Shown here: positions 8,975-19,020 of the stretch, in pieces
Position numbering within the stretch: the stretch's first letter is position 1
How the letters are laid out: each line of letters starts with the position of its first letter
Source of the DNA: CAG-390 sp045543615
Lineage (GTDB): Bacteria; Bacillota; Clostridia; Oscillospirales; CAG-272
Assembly: GCA_045543615.1 (NCBI GenBank)
Contig: JAZPXL010000037.1
Span: forward strand, 68,079 to 132,078
Direction: 5' to 3'
Length of the DNA stretch: 64,000 nt
Made by a program: the position numbers and the translations under genes
The notes under the pieces: generated by a model
What the model was told of the DNA's origin: nothing
The model's input: only the letters and a program-made list of their open reading frames with translations
Databases searched by the model: none

Positions 8975-9529
8975 ATGAAACTCGATTCCAAAGCGTATGA
9001 AGAAAAAATGAAAAAGACAATTGAAGCATTTGAGGCTCAGCTTGCTCTCATCAGAGCCGGTAGAGCAAACCCTATGCTTCTTAACGGTGTTACATTCGAA
9101 TATTACGGCTCACCCACACCCGTAAACACAATGGCTGACGTTAAGGCAACTGACTCTAAGACTGTTACAATTACACCTTATGATCAGTCCACAATCAAGG
9201 CTATCGAGAAAGCAATTCTTGCTTCCGATATCGGAATTACCCCCTCTAACGACGGTCATTGCATAAGACTCGTTTTCCCCCAGCCCACAGAAGAACGACG
9301 CAAAGAGCTTGCAAAACAGGCTCAGAAGCAGGGAGAGGATGCAAAGGTTGCTATCAGAAACATCCGTAGAGATGCAAATGAAAAGTGCAAGAAGCTCAAG
9401 AAGGATGGGGAGATGACTGAAGACGAACAGAAGGCTTCTGAAAAGGCTATCCAGGACCTTACTGATAAGTACATCAGAATCATCGACGAGATAGTTGCTA
9501 AGAAATCCAAGGAGATTATGTCGCTTTAA
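8975..9529 (+). CDS. frr: Ribosome recycling factor
   Basis: 184 residues of the L-shaped three-helix RRF: LALIRAGRANPMLLNGV, YYGSPTPVNTMADV, the DIGITPSNDG loop and the FPQPTEERRKEL segment of domain II. It works with EF-G to split post-termination ribosomes. GGAGG precedes the ATG; the gene lies 28 bases after pyrH in the same operon. Typical family length. Confidence 0.98.
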   Translation: MKLDSKAYEEKMKKTIEAFEAQLALIRAGRANPMLLNGVTFEYYGSPTPVNTMADVKATDSKTVTITPYDQSTIKAIEKAILASDIGITPSNDGHCIRLVFPQPTEERRKELAKQAQKQGEDAKVAIRNIRRDANEKCKKLKKDGEMTEDEQKASEKAIQDLTDKYIRIIDEIVAKKSKEIMSL

Positions 9530-9549
9530 TAGCGACTTGTGACGGTGCT

Positions 9550-10266
9550 ATGTCTGGAAGGACGGATAACTCATCTCGCGTAACAGTTGACGAGAGATTG
9601 AGGCACATAGCGTTTATAATGGACGGCAACGGTAGATGGGCTGAACGGCGAGGAATGCCTCGCCGTTTCGGTCACAAATACGGTGCTGAAGCATTCAGAA
9701 AAATAGTCAGGTACTGTGGCGATATTGGCATCAAATACGTCACTGTTTATGCCTTTTCCACAGAAAATTGGCAGAGACCTGAAAAAGAAGTGCAATCCAT
9801 AATGAAGCTTCTTGACGAGTATATCGATGAGTGCAGAAAGTCTGCTGATGAATATGATATTAAGATGAAATTCATTGGAGATCTTGCACCACTTGAGCCT
9901 ACGCTGAGAGAAAAGGCACTTGCGCTTGAAAAAGAAACAGAGAACAATAGCTTATACCTCTGTATCGCCCTCAATTATGGTGGGCGAGACGAGCTTGTTC
10001 ACGCCTTCAATGCGCTTATGGCAGAGAACAAGACTCATATAACCGAAAAGGATATTGAAAGCAAATTATATACTGCATCCATTCCCGATCCCGACCTTAT
10101 TGTAAGGACAGCCGGCGAGATGCGACTTTCAAATTTCCTTATGTGGCAATCAGCATATTCCGAATTTTATTTCACCGACACTCTATGGCCTGATCTTTCA
10201 AGCAAGGATATTGATCTTGCAGTTGAAGAGTTTTACAGACGTAAGCGTCGATTTGGAAAGGTTTAA
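9550..10266 (+). CDS. uppS: Undecaprenyl diphosphate synthase (cis-isoprenyl transferase)
   Basis: 238 residues. The catalytic MDGNGRWAERRG motif supplies the Asp and phosphate-binding loop. YAFSTENWQRP, ALNYGGRDE, DPDLIVRTAGEMRLSNFL and WQSAYSEFYFTDTLWPD are the other family signatures. The enzyme extends farnesyl diphosphate with IPP to give the C55 lipid carrier for cell wall synthesis. It lies 20 bases after frr. The ribosome binding site is weak, so it may be translationally coupled. It forms a functional set with dxr and ispG downstream, which supply IPP. Confidence 0.97.
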   Translation: MSGRTDNSSRVTVDERLRHIAFIMDGNGRWAERRGMPRRFGHKYGAEAFRKIVRYCGDIGIKYVTVYAFSTENWQRPEKEVQSIMKLLDEYIDECRKSADEYDIKMKFIGDLAPLEPTLREKALALEKETENNSLYLCIALNYGGRDELVHAFNALMAENKTHITEKDIESKLYTASIPDPDLIVRTAGEMRLSNFLMWQSAYSEFYFTDTLWPDLSSKDIDLAVEEFYRRKRRFGKV

Positions 10267-10274
10267 ACCGAATT

Positions 10275-11093
10275 ATGTTAGATCGAATTAAATCAGCAGT
10301 GATAATACTTGGAATAACTATTCCTTGTGTATTATTCTGCGATACAATATTCCACGCAATTGCAATGACACTTTTTTCTGTCAGAGCTGTTTTTGAAGCA
10401 CTCAGATGTTTTGGATTTCATAAAAATATAGGCGTTTCGATACCACTTTATATCGCCTGTGCTTTGCCTATGGGTGCATATTTTCTTGATAACGCGTTGT
10501 TTTTCAAGATAGCATTGACGAGCATCTTCTTTGTTTTCTTTTTGGTAATGTCGCTGTCTTCTCTGCAAATTCCTCGTCCCGAATACAAAAATCTCGCTGC
10601 CGCATCCATGCTTTCTTTGTTCGCTGTTTCAGGCTTTACTGCACTTGAAATAATGGGCGTTGCAAAACACGGATTTTTCATCTTGTTTTTTACTTATGTC
10701 GCTTCTTGGGCTACGGACTGCAGTGCGTTCTTTGTTGGGAGATTTTTTGGCAAGCACAAGCTTTGCCCAGAGCTTAGTCCAAAGAAAACAGTTGAAGGCT
10801 TTGTCGGTGGAGTTATAATTGGTTCAACTCTGTTAGTGCTTCTTGTTTTATTATTTGATATATTTGCGCAAACGGTGGAGCCCAATTATATAATGGTTGC
10901 TATAACTGCATTGATAACAACTGTTGTATCACAAGCAGGAGACCTTTGTTTTTCAGCGATTAAGAGAGACACACAGATCAAGGATTTTGGTAAATTGCTT
11001 CCGGGTCATGGAGGTATCCTTGACAGATTTGATTCCACCTTTGCTGTTGCGATAGCTCTTTTATTCTTGCTGAATTTTCACAACTTATTTTAA
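10275..11093 (+). CDS. cdsA: Phosphatidate cytidylyltransferase (CDP-diglyceride synthase)
   Basis: 272 residues, polytopic membrane protein with about eight helices. The C-terminal CDP-alcohol synthase signature is clear: PKKTVEGFVGG, SQAGDLCFSAIKRD and DFGKLLPGHGGILDRFDS. It makes CDP-diacylglycerol from phosphatidate and CTP for phospholipid synthesis. It follows uppS by eight bases, the standard arrangement. The N-terminal half is divergent, as is common for this family. Confidence 0.95.
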   Translation: MLDRIKSAVIILGITIPCVLFCDTIFHAIAMTLFSVRAVFEALRCFGFHKNIGVSIPLYIACALPMGAYFLDNALFFKIALTSIFFVFFLVMSLSSLQIPRPEYKNLAAASMLSLFAVSGFTALEIMGVAKHGFFILFFTYVASWATDCSAFFVGRFFGKHKLCPELSPKKTVEGFVGGVIIGSTLLVLLVLLFDIFAQTVEPNYIMVAITALITTVVSQAGDLCFSAIKRDTQIKDFGKLLPGHGGILDRFDSTFAVAIALLFLLNFHNLF

Positions 11094-11111
11094 GTGAGTA
11101 AAAAAACAAAA

Positions 11112-12266
11112 ATGAAGAAAAATATAATTTTGCTTGGCTCGACAGGTTCGGTCGGACTTCAGGCAGCAGATGTTGCACGGGCGCAGGGATATGGTGTCCG
11201 TGCAATTTGTGCAAATAATAATTTTAAAGTAGTAGAAGAGCAAATACGTGAGTTTGGCGCAACTGCGGCAGCTATGTCTAATATTGCTGCGGGTGCTGAG
11301 CTTAAGCTTAGAACACGGGATCTTCCTGTGAAAATATATGCCGGCGAGAGCGGAATTTGCGAAATGATTGCTGATACCGAAGCTGACGTTGCTGTCAACT
11401 CAATTATCGGAACATCGGGTCTTCGTCCCACTCTTGCCGTAATTGATGCCGGAATGCAGCTTGCGCTTGCTAACAAAGAGTCACTTGTTATTGCAGGTGA
11501 TATTGTGATGCAAAAAGCGCGAGAGGCCGGTGTCCTTATTACACCTGTTGACAGCGAGCATTGTGCTATTGCTCAATGCCTGAGAAGTGGAAAACAGGAA
11601 GAGGTAAAAAGGCTTATATTAACTGCTTCGGGTGGCCCGTTCTTTAGAAAAAGCAGAGAAGAGCTTGGCTCTATAACCTGTTCTCAAGCACTTGCGCATC
11701 CTACCTGGAAAATGGGCGCAAAAATTACAATCGACAGCGCAACAATGATGAATAAAGGCTTTGAGGTAATTGAAGCATCTCGTTTATTCTCAGTACCGTC
11801 AAGCAGAATAGACGTTCTTGTTCACAGAGAAAGCATTGTGCATTCGCTTGTTGAATATCAGGACAACTCACTTATAGCCCAGCTTTCAGTTCCTGACATG
11901 AGGCTTTGTGTTCAGTATGCAATTGAGTGCCCACACAGAATGCCATCTGTTGTTCCTGAGCTTGATCTGGCTAAAATATCAACTCTTTCTTTTGCTATAC
12001 CCGATGAGGAAACGTTCATTCCCTTGAGGCTCGCAAGAGAAGCTCTCGACTTGGGAGGTGCAGCAACAGCTGTGCTTCACTCCGCAAACGAAGTTGCGGT
12101 TGAAAAATTTCTTGCAAGCGAAATTTCATTTACTGATATTTTTGACACTCTTGTTTATGTGTGCAGAGAACTCAGTGGAGCATCCTCTGCAACAACACTT
12201 GACGCAATAATGGATTGCGTCAAAGACGCAGCAGCTCTTGCTCGTCAGTATTTAGACAACAAGTAA
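11112..12266 (+). CDS. dxr: 1-deoxy-D-xylulose 5-phosphate reductoisomerase
   Basis: 384 residues from the ATG chosen here. It opens with the NADPH-binding GSTGSVG motif, then ALANKESLVIAGD, the metal and substrate loop PVDSEHCAI, TASGGPFF, HPTWKMGAKITIDSATMMNKGFE and VLVHRESIVHSLVEY. It converts DXP to MEP, the committed step of the non-mevalonate isoprenoid pathway. An in-frame GTG at 11094 directly abuts the cdsA stop and would add six Lys-rich residues; neither start has a strong binding site, and family alignments favour the later one. It is flanked by cdsA and rseP as in most Firmicutes. Confidence 0.96.
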   Translation: MKKNIILLGSTGSVGLQAADVARAQGYGVRAICANNNFKVVEEQIREFGATAAAMSNIAAGAELKLRTRDLPVKIYAGESGICEMIADTEADVAVNSIIGTSGLRPTLAVIDAGMQLALANKESLVIAGDIVMQKAREAGVLITPVDSEHCAIAQCLRSGKQEEVKRLILTASGGPFFRKSREELGSITCSQALAHPTWKMGAKITIDSATMMNKGFEVIEASRLFSVPSSRIDVLVHRESIVHSLVEYQDNSLIAQLSVPDMRLCVQYAIECPHRMPSVVPELDLAKISTLSFAIPDEETFIPLRLAREALDLGGAATAVLHSANEVAVEKFLASEISFTDIFDTLVYVCRELSGASSATTLDAIMDCVKDAAALARQYLDNK

Positions 12267-12298
12267 TATTTACTGTTTTTTTCTTGAAAGGTTATTTA

Positions 12299-13324
12299 AT
12301 GAGTATTCTTTACTTACTTCTTACACTTCTTCTTCTTGGAATTTTGATATTTCTTCACGAAGGAGGTCACTTTCTCTTTGCAAGGCTTAACGGTATAACA
12401 GTAAATGAATTTGCAATTGGTATGGGTCCGAAGATTATCTCTTGGGTCTCAAAGAAAACGCAAATTCGTTATTCACTTAGACTTTTTCCGATAGGTGGAT
12501 TTGTCAGTATGGCCGGTGAGGACGAGGAGACTGAAGACGAAAACGCATTTTACAAAAAGAGCGTATGGCGCAGAATTCTGACAGTAATCGCAGGCCCTCT
12601 TACAAATATATTAATCGGTTTTGTTGGAATGCTTGTACTTGTTATTGCTACAACTCCGGCATCAAATATTATTGCTAATTTCAGTGAAAACTCTGTAAGC
12701 AACAATTACGGCCTTGAAGCAGGAGACACAATAGTAGAGGTAAACGGTGTTAAAACATACACAGGCAACGAGGTATTCTATGAGATTACTTATAGAGGTG
12801 CTGAGCCTGTTGACATAACGGTCGTCAGAGATGGTGAGAGAGTAGTTCTTGAGGATGTTATCTTTGAAACTGAAGAGGAAGACGGCGTTATGATGGGCAA
12901 GGTTGATATTGTCTTTTATGCTGCCACCAAGGACTTTGGCACAATCATTTCTCACACTTTTCACCGTTCAGTATCAACAGTTAAAATGATTTGGGATTCC
13001 GTCATCGATCTCATTTCCGGAAAATACGGACTTGATTCGATTTCCGGCCCTATCGGAATGACTGAGCTTGTAAGCGATGCAATTCAAGCAAGCTGGCAGA
13101 GTCTGTTATATCTCATGGTGGTTATATCAGTCAACCTTGGTGTTATGAATCTTCTTCCCATACCCGCACTTGACGGTGGAAGACTTGTATTTTTGCTCAT
13201 AGAAGCTGTAACACGAAAGCAGCTTAACAAAAATATCGAGGGCTATATTAATTTTGTTGGTATAGTAATACTGTTGATCTTTATGGCAATTGTTGCATTT
13301 AAGGATATTTTGAAATTATTCTAA
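12299..13324 (+). CDS. rseP: RIP metalloprotease, RseP/RasP-type site-2 protease
   Basis: 341 residues with an intramembrane zinc-protease plan: the HEGGH active site (HExxH type) in the first helix, a PDZ domain at about 120-200 (GLEAGDTIVEVNGV) and the NLLPIPALDGGRL motif in the third helix that completes the zinc site. Family members cleave anti-sigma factors and remnant signal peptides within the membrane. AAAGG lies ahead of the ATG at 12299; the longer frame from 12215 runs inside dxr and adds a non-family N-terminus. Acidic residues EDEETEDEN follow the GGFVSMAG strand. Confidence 0.95.
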   Translation: MSILYLLLTLLLLGILIFLHEGGHFLFARLNGITVNEFAIGMGPKIISWVSKKTQIRYSLRLFPIGGFVSMAGEDEETEDENAFYKKSVWRRILTVIAGPLTNILIGFVGMLVLVIATTPASNIIANFSENSVSNNYGLEAGDTIVEVNGVKTYTGNEVFYEITYRGAEPVDITVVRDGERVVLEDVIFETEEEDGVMMGKVDIVFYAATKDFGTIISHTFHRSVSTVKMIWDSVIDLISGKYGLDSISGPIGMTELVSDAIQASWQSLLYLMVVISVNLGVMNLLPIPALDGGRLVFLLIEAVTRKQLNKNIEGYINFVGIVILLIFMAIVAFKDILKLF

Positions 13325-13341
13325 AAACAAGGAGATGCAAA

Positions 13342-14415
13342 ATGGAGCGCAAGGTAACTCGTCCTGTAAGGGTTGGTAATACCGTAATAGGCGGTGGAAA
13401 TCCAATCGTTATTCAATCTATGACTAATACTGACACAGCTGACAAAGAAGCAACCCTTGCGCAGACCGTTGCTCTTTATGAGGCCGGATGTCAGGTCATT
13501 AGGATTGCAGTCCCGACGGTTGAATGTGCATCAACTATTGCATACATCAAAAACGCAAGACCTGAAATCCCACTTGTAGCCGATATTCATTTTGATTACA
13601 GAATCGCAATCAAATGTGCAGAATGTGGGATAGATAAGATTAGAATAAACCCCGGAAACATTGGCGACGAGTCAAAGGTCAAGGCAGTTGCTGATATATG
13701 TAGTACCAAGAAAATTCCCATTAGAATTGGAGTCAATAGTGGCTCTCTTGAAAAAGAGCTTCTTTGCAGATATGGAGCACCAACTCCGGAAGCTCTGTTT
13801 GAGAGTGCGATGGGGCATATTAGACTGCTTAATAAATATGATTTCAACGATATTGTAATTTCCGTAAAGTCTTCAGTTGTGAGAAATGCTGTTGAGGCTT
13901 GCGTTTATGTATCTGAACATTGTGATTATCCACTGCATCTTGGTGTTACTGAGGCCGGAAGCAGCAGGATGGGTATAATCAAAAACGCCGAAGCTATTGG
14001 CACACTTGTCAATATGGGAATTGGTGACACTGTAAGAGTTTCTCTCACTGAAGACCCTTTAGCTGAGGTATATGCTGCAAAGGATATTTTGCGAGCACTC
14101 GGATGCGAGGGACACGTTGGTATGGATATCGTCTCTTGCCCTACATGCGGCAGAACAAAAATCGACCTTGTTTCACTTGTTCGACGATTTGAAGATAGAG
14201 CAAGAGAAGCAAATCTGCTCTCACTTCCAATAAAGGTTGCGCTTATGGGATGTATAGTAAATGGCCCCGGAGAAGCGAGAGAGGCTGACATTGGAATTGC
14301 AGGTGGAAAAGGCGAGGCATTGCTCTTTGCTCACGGCGAGATAATTAAAAAGATCGGCGAGGACGATATTATTGATGTCCTTATAAAATATATAAGAGAG
14401 AATTACGTAAAATAA
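13342..14415 (+). CDS. ispG: 4-hydroxy-3-methylbut-2-en-1-yl diphosphate synthase
   Basis: 357 residues. The TIM-barrel half starts TRPVRVGNTVIGGGNPIVIQSMTNTDT; the C-terminal [4Fe-4S] half carries the ligands in SCPTCGRTKIDL and MGCIVNGPGEAREADIGIAGG. It reduces MEcPP to HMBPP in the MEP pathway, two genes after dxr. AAGGAGATG precedes the ATG. Complete and of the usual bacterial length. Confidence 0.97.
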   Translation: MERKVTRPVRVGNTVIGGGNPIVIQSMTNTDTADKEATLAQTVALYEAGCQVIRIAVPTVECASTIAYIKNARPEIPLVADIHFDYRIAIKCAECGIDKIRINPGNIGDESKVKAVADICSTKKIPIRIGVNSGSLEKELLCRYGAPTPEALFESAMGHIRLLNKYDFNDIVISVKSSVVRNAVEACVYVSEHCDYPLHLGVTEAGSSRMGIIKNAEAIGTLVNMGIGDTVRVSLTEDPLAEVYAAKDILRALGCEGHVGMDIVSCPTCGRTKIDLVSLVRRFEDRAREANLLSLPIKVALMGCIVNGPGEAREADIGIAGGKGEALLFAHGEIIKKIGEDDIIDVLIKYIRENYVK

Positions 14416-14416
14416 A

Positions 14417-17400
14417 ATGTCTAAGACTTTAAGTGAGCTATTTTCCAAGTATACGCCATCAGCCGATGTTGCTGGTTTCTTTGGCAAGGTCGCAAGCTAT
14501 ACTGTTGGAAAATCAAGAATCAGACCTAATGTATTTGAGATATACATAAAACTGAACAACATCATTCCAAAAGCATTGCTTTATAAAGCAGAAGAAGAGA
14601 TACGAGTCGCCTATGAGGGCAACTATCTCGTTCGTTTTGTTCCACTTTATCCACAAAACCTTTTTGGATATGATTATATTCCACAGATTATACTCGAAGC
14701 CGAGCGTATTGGTGGAGTTGCAAGAGGATTCTTTACTAATTGCGACTACAATCTCTCAGGTTCAGTTCTAACTTTTTCGATTCCTTTTTCAAATGGAGCA
14801 ATTGATTTTTTAACTCTTGGGAAGCTTCAATCAACAATTGAACAGATAGTCAAGAGCGAGTTCTCGCTCAATGTCAAAGTCAAAATCGAGCAGATGGAGG
14901 ACTTCGTTCCTTATTTTGAGTCCCAAGAGCACAAGGCATTTATGGAGGAAATTGATAAAGCCTGCGTCGAATCATTAGCCCAATATGAAAGACGAGGAAC
15001 GCAATCTTCCGGCAAAAATGAACAGACATCATCTTCAGAAGCATCGAAGCCCGAACCCGAGCTTAATCTCTCGCGTATCTGGTCAGCTTATGATGAAGAT
15101 TGTATTGCCATCATTGAAGACTCAATTTGTAGCATTGGATGCGCTCAATATAGAATTGATACCCCGGAATATATCTGGGGAGATGCCTTTCCTATAACGC
15201 CTGAGTCGATTTCTACTATAAGACATCAAGGTGGCGAGGTTACAATAATTGGCACTGTGTCAGGATCTATGACTGAACAGGCACGTTGGGGCAACAAAAA
15301 ATGGATATTCAGCTTCGCTGTATTTGATGGCAATGCTTCAATCGCTGTCAAGTACGATATGCCAACTGAAGAGGATTGCTATGAGCTGTCTTCGATTGTA
15401 TCGGATGGTGCTTGCGTAGCTGTACACGGAAATGTTATAAAAGAGAACAGCTCACAGGATTTATTTATAGTTCCTAACGCTGTCGCAAATATCAAAAAGA
15501 TAAAAAGGACTGATAGAGCACCCGAAAAGCGTGTCGAACTTCATTTGCACACAAACATGTCAATGATGGACGCTCTTATACCATCACCTGACGCCGTAAA
15601 AACGGCTCTCTCGTGGGGCCACAGAGCAATTGCCATAACTGACCACGGAAATGTTCAGGGCTTCCCTGAGGCTATGATTGCCGTTGAAAAGATTAACAAA
15701 GAACTTCCGGGTGACGAGAAGCTTAAAGTTATCTATGGTATGGAAGCTTACTTTGTAAACGATAGCGCAAGTCCACTTTATGGCAGATATAACGGTGCAA
15801 TTGATGACAACCTCGTTTTATTTGACCTTGAGACGACAGGTCTTTCCTCAGCTACCTGCGAGATTATTGAAATTGGTGCTGTTAAGGTCAAGAACGGTGA
15901 GATAGTTGACAGATTTTCTTCATATGTCAAACCATTATCAACCATCTCCGAAGAAATTACAGAGCTTACATCTATTACAAATGAAGATGTTGCTGATGCG
16001 CCCTCAATTGCTGAAGTTCTCCCACGTTTTCTTGAGTTCTGCGAGAGCTGCTTGCTTGTAGCACACAATGCAGATTTTGACGTTGGCTTTGTGCGTGCAG
16101 CAGCTAAGAAACTATCTCTGCCTTTTAACTCTCCATATCTTGATACAGTCGGCCTTTCTCGTTATTTGAACACAGATCTCAAATCGCACAAGCTCGATAT
16201 TCTCGCAAAATACTATAATCTCGGCAATTTCAATCATCACAGAGCTGTTGATGATGCTGAAATGCTGACACAGATTTATTTTGCGATGATCAAAAAGATG
16301 CAGCTTTTTGATATCAGAGATTTCGCAACGCTCGTAAGGGATATTCAACTTAACGCAGACCCCCTCAAGCTTAAGTCCTATCATCTGATTATTCTTGTAA
16401 AGAATCTCACAGGACTTAAAAATCTCTACAAGCTCATTTCTATGAGCTACTTAAACTACTATCATAGAAATCCAAGAATTCCAAAGTCACAGCTTGACAA
16501 GCACCGTGAAGGACTTATTATTGGCTCTGCTTGCTCTGCCGGTGAGCTATACTCAGCAATCCTTGATAACAAGAGCGACTCAGAAATCGAAGAGATAGCT
16601 TCATACTATGACTATCTTGAGGTCCAACCTATTGGAAACGATATGTACCTTGTTGACGAGGGCGAAATCGCTGATGCTGAGGGACTCCGTGACATAAACC
16701 GTAGGATTGTTGAGCTTGGTGATAGACTTGGAAAACCCGTAGTTGCTACCTCAGATGCACATTTTATCAACCCCGAGGACGAGCTTTGCAGAAGAATCAT
16801 TCTTGCCGGTCTAAAATTCAAGGATGCTGACAAGCCGTCTCCGATTTATCTCAGGACAACTGATGAGATGCTTGAAGAGTTTGCTTATCTCGGTCAGGAT
16901 AAGGCATACGAAATTGTAATTAGAAACACAAATGCAATCGCAGATAGCATTGAGCGTATCAGGCCCATACCCGAAGGTTCATATCCTCCTCACCTTGAGG
17001 GTGCTGAAGAGGAGCTGAGAGACAAATGTTGGTCGAGAGCGAGAGCTATGTATGGCGAAGATTTGCCTGATATAGTAAAGGACAGACTTGATATTGAGTT
17101 AAACTCAATTATATCTAACGGATATGCCGTGCTCTACGTAATTGCTGAACGTCTTGTAAAATATAGTGAAAGTCAAGGTTATCTTGTTGGATCGAGAGGA
17201 TCGGTTGGCTCATCGTTTGTTGCAACAATGGCAGGAATATCAGAAGTAAATCCACTTCCTCCACATTATTACTGCAAGCATTGTCAATACAACGATTTCT
17301 CCAATCCTACTGACGCAGGTTCGGGATTTGATATGCCACCTAAAAACTGTCCTATATGCGGCAAGCCGCTTGAGCAGGATGGACAGGACATTCCCTTTGA

Positions 17401-18895
17401 GACATTCCTTGGCTTTAAGGGAGATAAGTCGCCCGATATTGATTTGAACTTCTCAGGCGAAGTACAAGGTAAGGTTCACAAGTTTACTGAAGAATTATTT
17501 GGTGCAGAAAACGTATTTAAAGCAGGAACGATAGGTACGCTTGCTGACAAAACTGCTTTCGGTTTTGTTATGAAATACTTTGAGGGTAAAGGAGTTAAGA
17601 TTTGCAGAGCAGAGGTTGACAGAATTATTCAATGTTGTGTAGGAGTAAAGCGTACCACAGGCCAGCACCCGGGAGGAATTATTGTTGTTCCACGTGACCG
17701 GGAGGTTTATGATTTCACTCCTGTACAGCATCCTGCCGATGACCCGAAATCAGATATCGTCACAACGCACTTTGCTTTCTCCTATCTGCACGATACGATC
17801 CTCAAGCTTGACGAGCTAGGACACGATATTCCCACAAAATACAAATTCCTTGAGAAATATAGCGGCATTCAGGTTATGGATGTTGCTATGAATGACCCAA
17901 GCGTTTATGCAATATTTGAATCTACCGATCCTCTTGGCATACCTCAACGAGATCGAGAGAAACACGAAACAAAGATGCTTGGTCTTATGGTTGGAACTTT
18001 AGGTCTTCCCGAATTTGGCACAAACTTCATCCAGGGAGTTTTGGTGGATGCTAAACCAAAGAACTTTGCAGACCTTATGCAGATCTCAGGACTTACACAC
18101 GGAACTGACGTGTGGCTTGGAAACGCACAGGACTTAATTAAGAATGGCATTTGCGACATTTCAAAGGTTGTAGGTACTCGTGACGGTATTATGCTTGACC
18201 TCATTAAATACGGCGTCAAGAAGGACGTGGCCTTCAAGATAATGGAATTTGTTCGAAAGAACAAAAGAGGCATCAGAATTTCTGATGAGTGGAGAGAAAT
18301 AATGGCTAACGCAGGGGTGCCTGATTGGTACGTAGATTCACTTCAAAAAATCAAGTATATGTTTCCAAAAGCTCACGCAGCTGCCTACGTTATGTCTGCT
18401 ATTAGACTTGCCTGGTACAAAGTTCATCAACCTGTTGCATTTTATTGTGCAATTTTAACTGTTGCACCCGATGGATTTGACGGAACAGTTGTATCTCAGG
18501 GCAGAGACGCTGTTTACCGAAAAATGCAGGAAATTGATAAGATGGGCAAGGATGCGACTGCTAAAGACAAAGATACGTTCTCAGCTCTTCAGTTTGCACA
18601 CGAAGCTATGCTTCGAGGCATAAGATTTTTGCCTGTTAACCTCAAATATTCTGACGCAAAGGAATTCTTGCCCGAAAACGGCAATATCAGAATGCCCATG
18701 ATCGCGCTTCCCGGTCTTGGTCTTAACGCAGCATTAAATATTGCTGCCGCAAGAGATGAAGAGCCTTTCTTCTCAGTAGAAGACCTCAGACTCAGAGGAA
18801 AGGTCAACAAGAGTGTAATTGAGACGTTGAGAGAAAACGGCGTCCTTGACGGGCTTAGCGAAACTGATCAGATATCACTTTTTGATATCATTTAA
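14417..18895 (+). CDS. polC: PolC-type DNA polymerase III alpha subunit
   Basis: 1,492 residues, the Gram-positive replicase. In order: N-terminal domain, an OB-fold near 275-355, a PHP domain beginning VELHLHTNMSMMDA (HxH at about 376-378), an inserted 3'-5' proofreading exonuclease starting FDLETTGL (D470, E472), the rest of PHP, then the polymerase core with a PolC zinc knuckle (CKHC at about 953, then CPIC), the SRGSVGSS palm segment and DIDLNFSGE catalytic acids. Its presence marks the left part as Firmicutes. The ATG starts one base after the ispG stop with no strong site, suggesting coupled translation. A terminator follows. Confidence 0.98.
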   Translation: MSKTLSELFSKYTPSADVAGFFGKVASYTVGKSRIRPNVFEIYIKLNNIIPKALLYKAEEEIRVAYEGNYLVRFVPLYPQNLFGYDYIPQIILEAERIGGVARGFFTNCDYNLSGSVLTFSIPFSNGAIDFLTLGKLQSTIEQIVKSEFSLNVKVKIEQMEDFVPYFESQEHKAFMEEIDKACVESLAQYERRGTQSSGKNEQTSSSEASKPEPELNLSRIWSAYDEDCIAIIEDSICSIGCAQYRIDTPEYIWGDAFPITPESISTIRHQGGEVTIIGTVSGSMTEQARWGNKKWIFSFAVFDGNASIAVKYDMPTEEDCYELSSIVSDGACVAVHGNVIKENSSQDLFIVPNAVANIKKIKRTDRAPEKRVELHLHTNMSMMDALIPSPDAVKTALSWGHRAIAITDHGNVQGFPEAMIAVEKINKELPGDEKLKVIYGMEAYFVNDSASPLYGRYNGAIDDNLVLFDLETTGLSSATCEIIEIGAVKVKNGEIVDRFSSYVKPLSTISEEITELTSITNEDVADAPSIAEVLPRFLEFCESCLLVAHNADFDVGFVRAAAKKLSLPFNSPYLDTVGLSRYLNTDLKSHKLDILAKYYNLGNFNHHRAVDDAEMLTQIYFAMIKKMQLFDIRDFATLVRDIQLNADPLKLKSYHLIILVKNLTGLKNLYKLISMSYLNYYHRNPRIPKSQLDKHREGLIIGSACSAGELYSAILDNKSDSEIEEIASYYDYLEVQPIGNDMYLVDEGEIADAEGLRDINRRIVELGDRLGKPVVATSDAHFINPEDELCRRIILAGLKFKDADKPSPIYLRTTDEMLEEFAYLGQDKAYEIVIRNTNAIADSIERIRPIPEGSYPPHLEGAEEELRDKCWSRARAMYGEDLPDIVKDRLDIELNSIISNGYAVLYVIAERLVKYSESQGYLVGSRGSVGSSFVATMAGISEVNPLPPHYYCKHCQYNDFSNPTDAGSGFDMPPKNCPICGKPLEQDGQDIPFETFLGFKGDKSPDIDLNFSGEVQGKVHKFTEELFGAENVFKAGTIGTLADKTAFGFVMKYFEGKGVKICRAEVDRIIQCCVGVKRTTGQHPGGIIVVPRDREVYDFTPVQHPADDPKSDIVTTHFAFSYLHDTILKLDELGHDIPTKYKFLEKYSGIQVMDVAMNDPSVYAIFESTDPLGIPQRDREKHETKMLGLMVGTLGLPEFGTNFIQGVLVDAKPKNFADLMQISGLTHGTDVWLGNAQDLIKNGICDISKVVGTRDGIMLDLIKYGVKKDVAFKIMEFVRKNKRGIRISDEWREIMANAGVPDWYVDSLQKIKYMFPKAHAAAYVMSAIRLAWYKVHQPVAFYCAILTVAPDGFDGTVVSQGRDAVYRKMQEIDKMGKDATAKDKDTFSALQFAHEAMLRGIRFLPVNLKYSDAKEFLPENGNIRMPMIALPGLGLNAALNIAAARDEEPFFSVEDLRLRGKVNKSVIETLRENGVLDGLSETDQISLFDII

Positions 18896-18913
18896 TCAAT
18901 CAAATCAAATTTT

Positions 18914-18942
18914 AAAAGCGATGCTTCTGCATCGCTTTTTTC
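18914..18942 (+). terminator. Rho-independent terminator after polC
   Basis: AAAAGCGATG (18914-18923) pairs with CATCGCTTTT (18930-18939) and runs into a T-tract. It ends the long pyrH-polC gene string. Confidence 0.85.
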
Positions 18943-19020
18943 TATTTTTGGTTATTTGTTTCAATTTAAAAAGCAAGCACAGAGCAATACTATAAATGAG
19001 ATCTCACAAAGGAAATGATG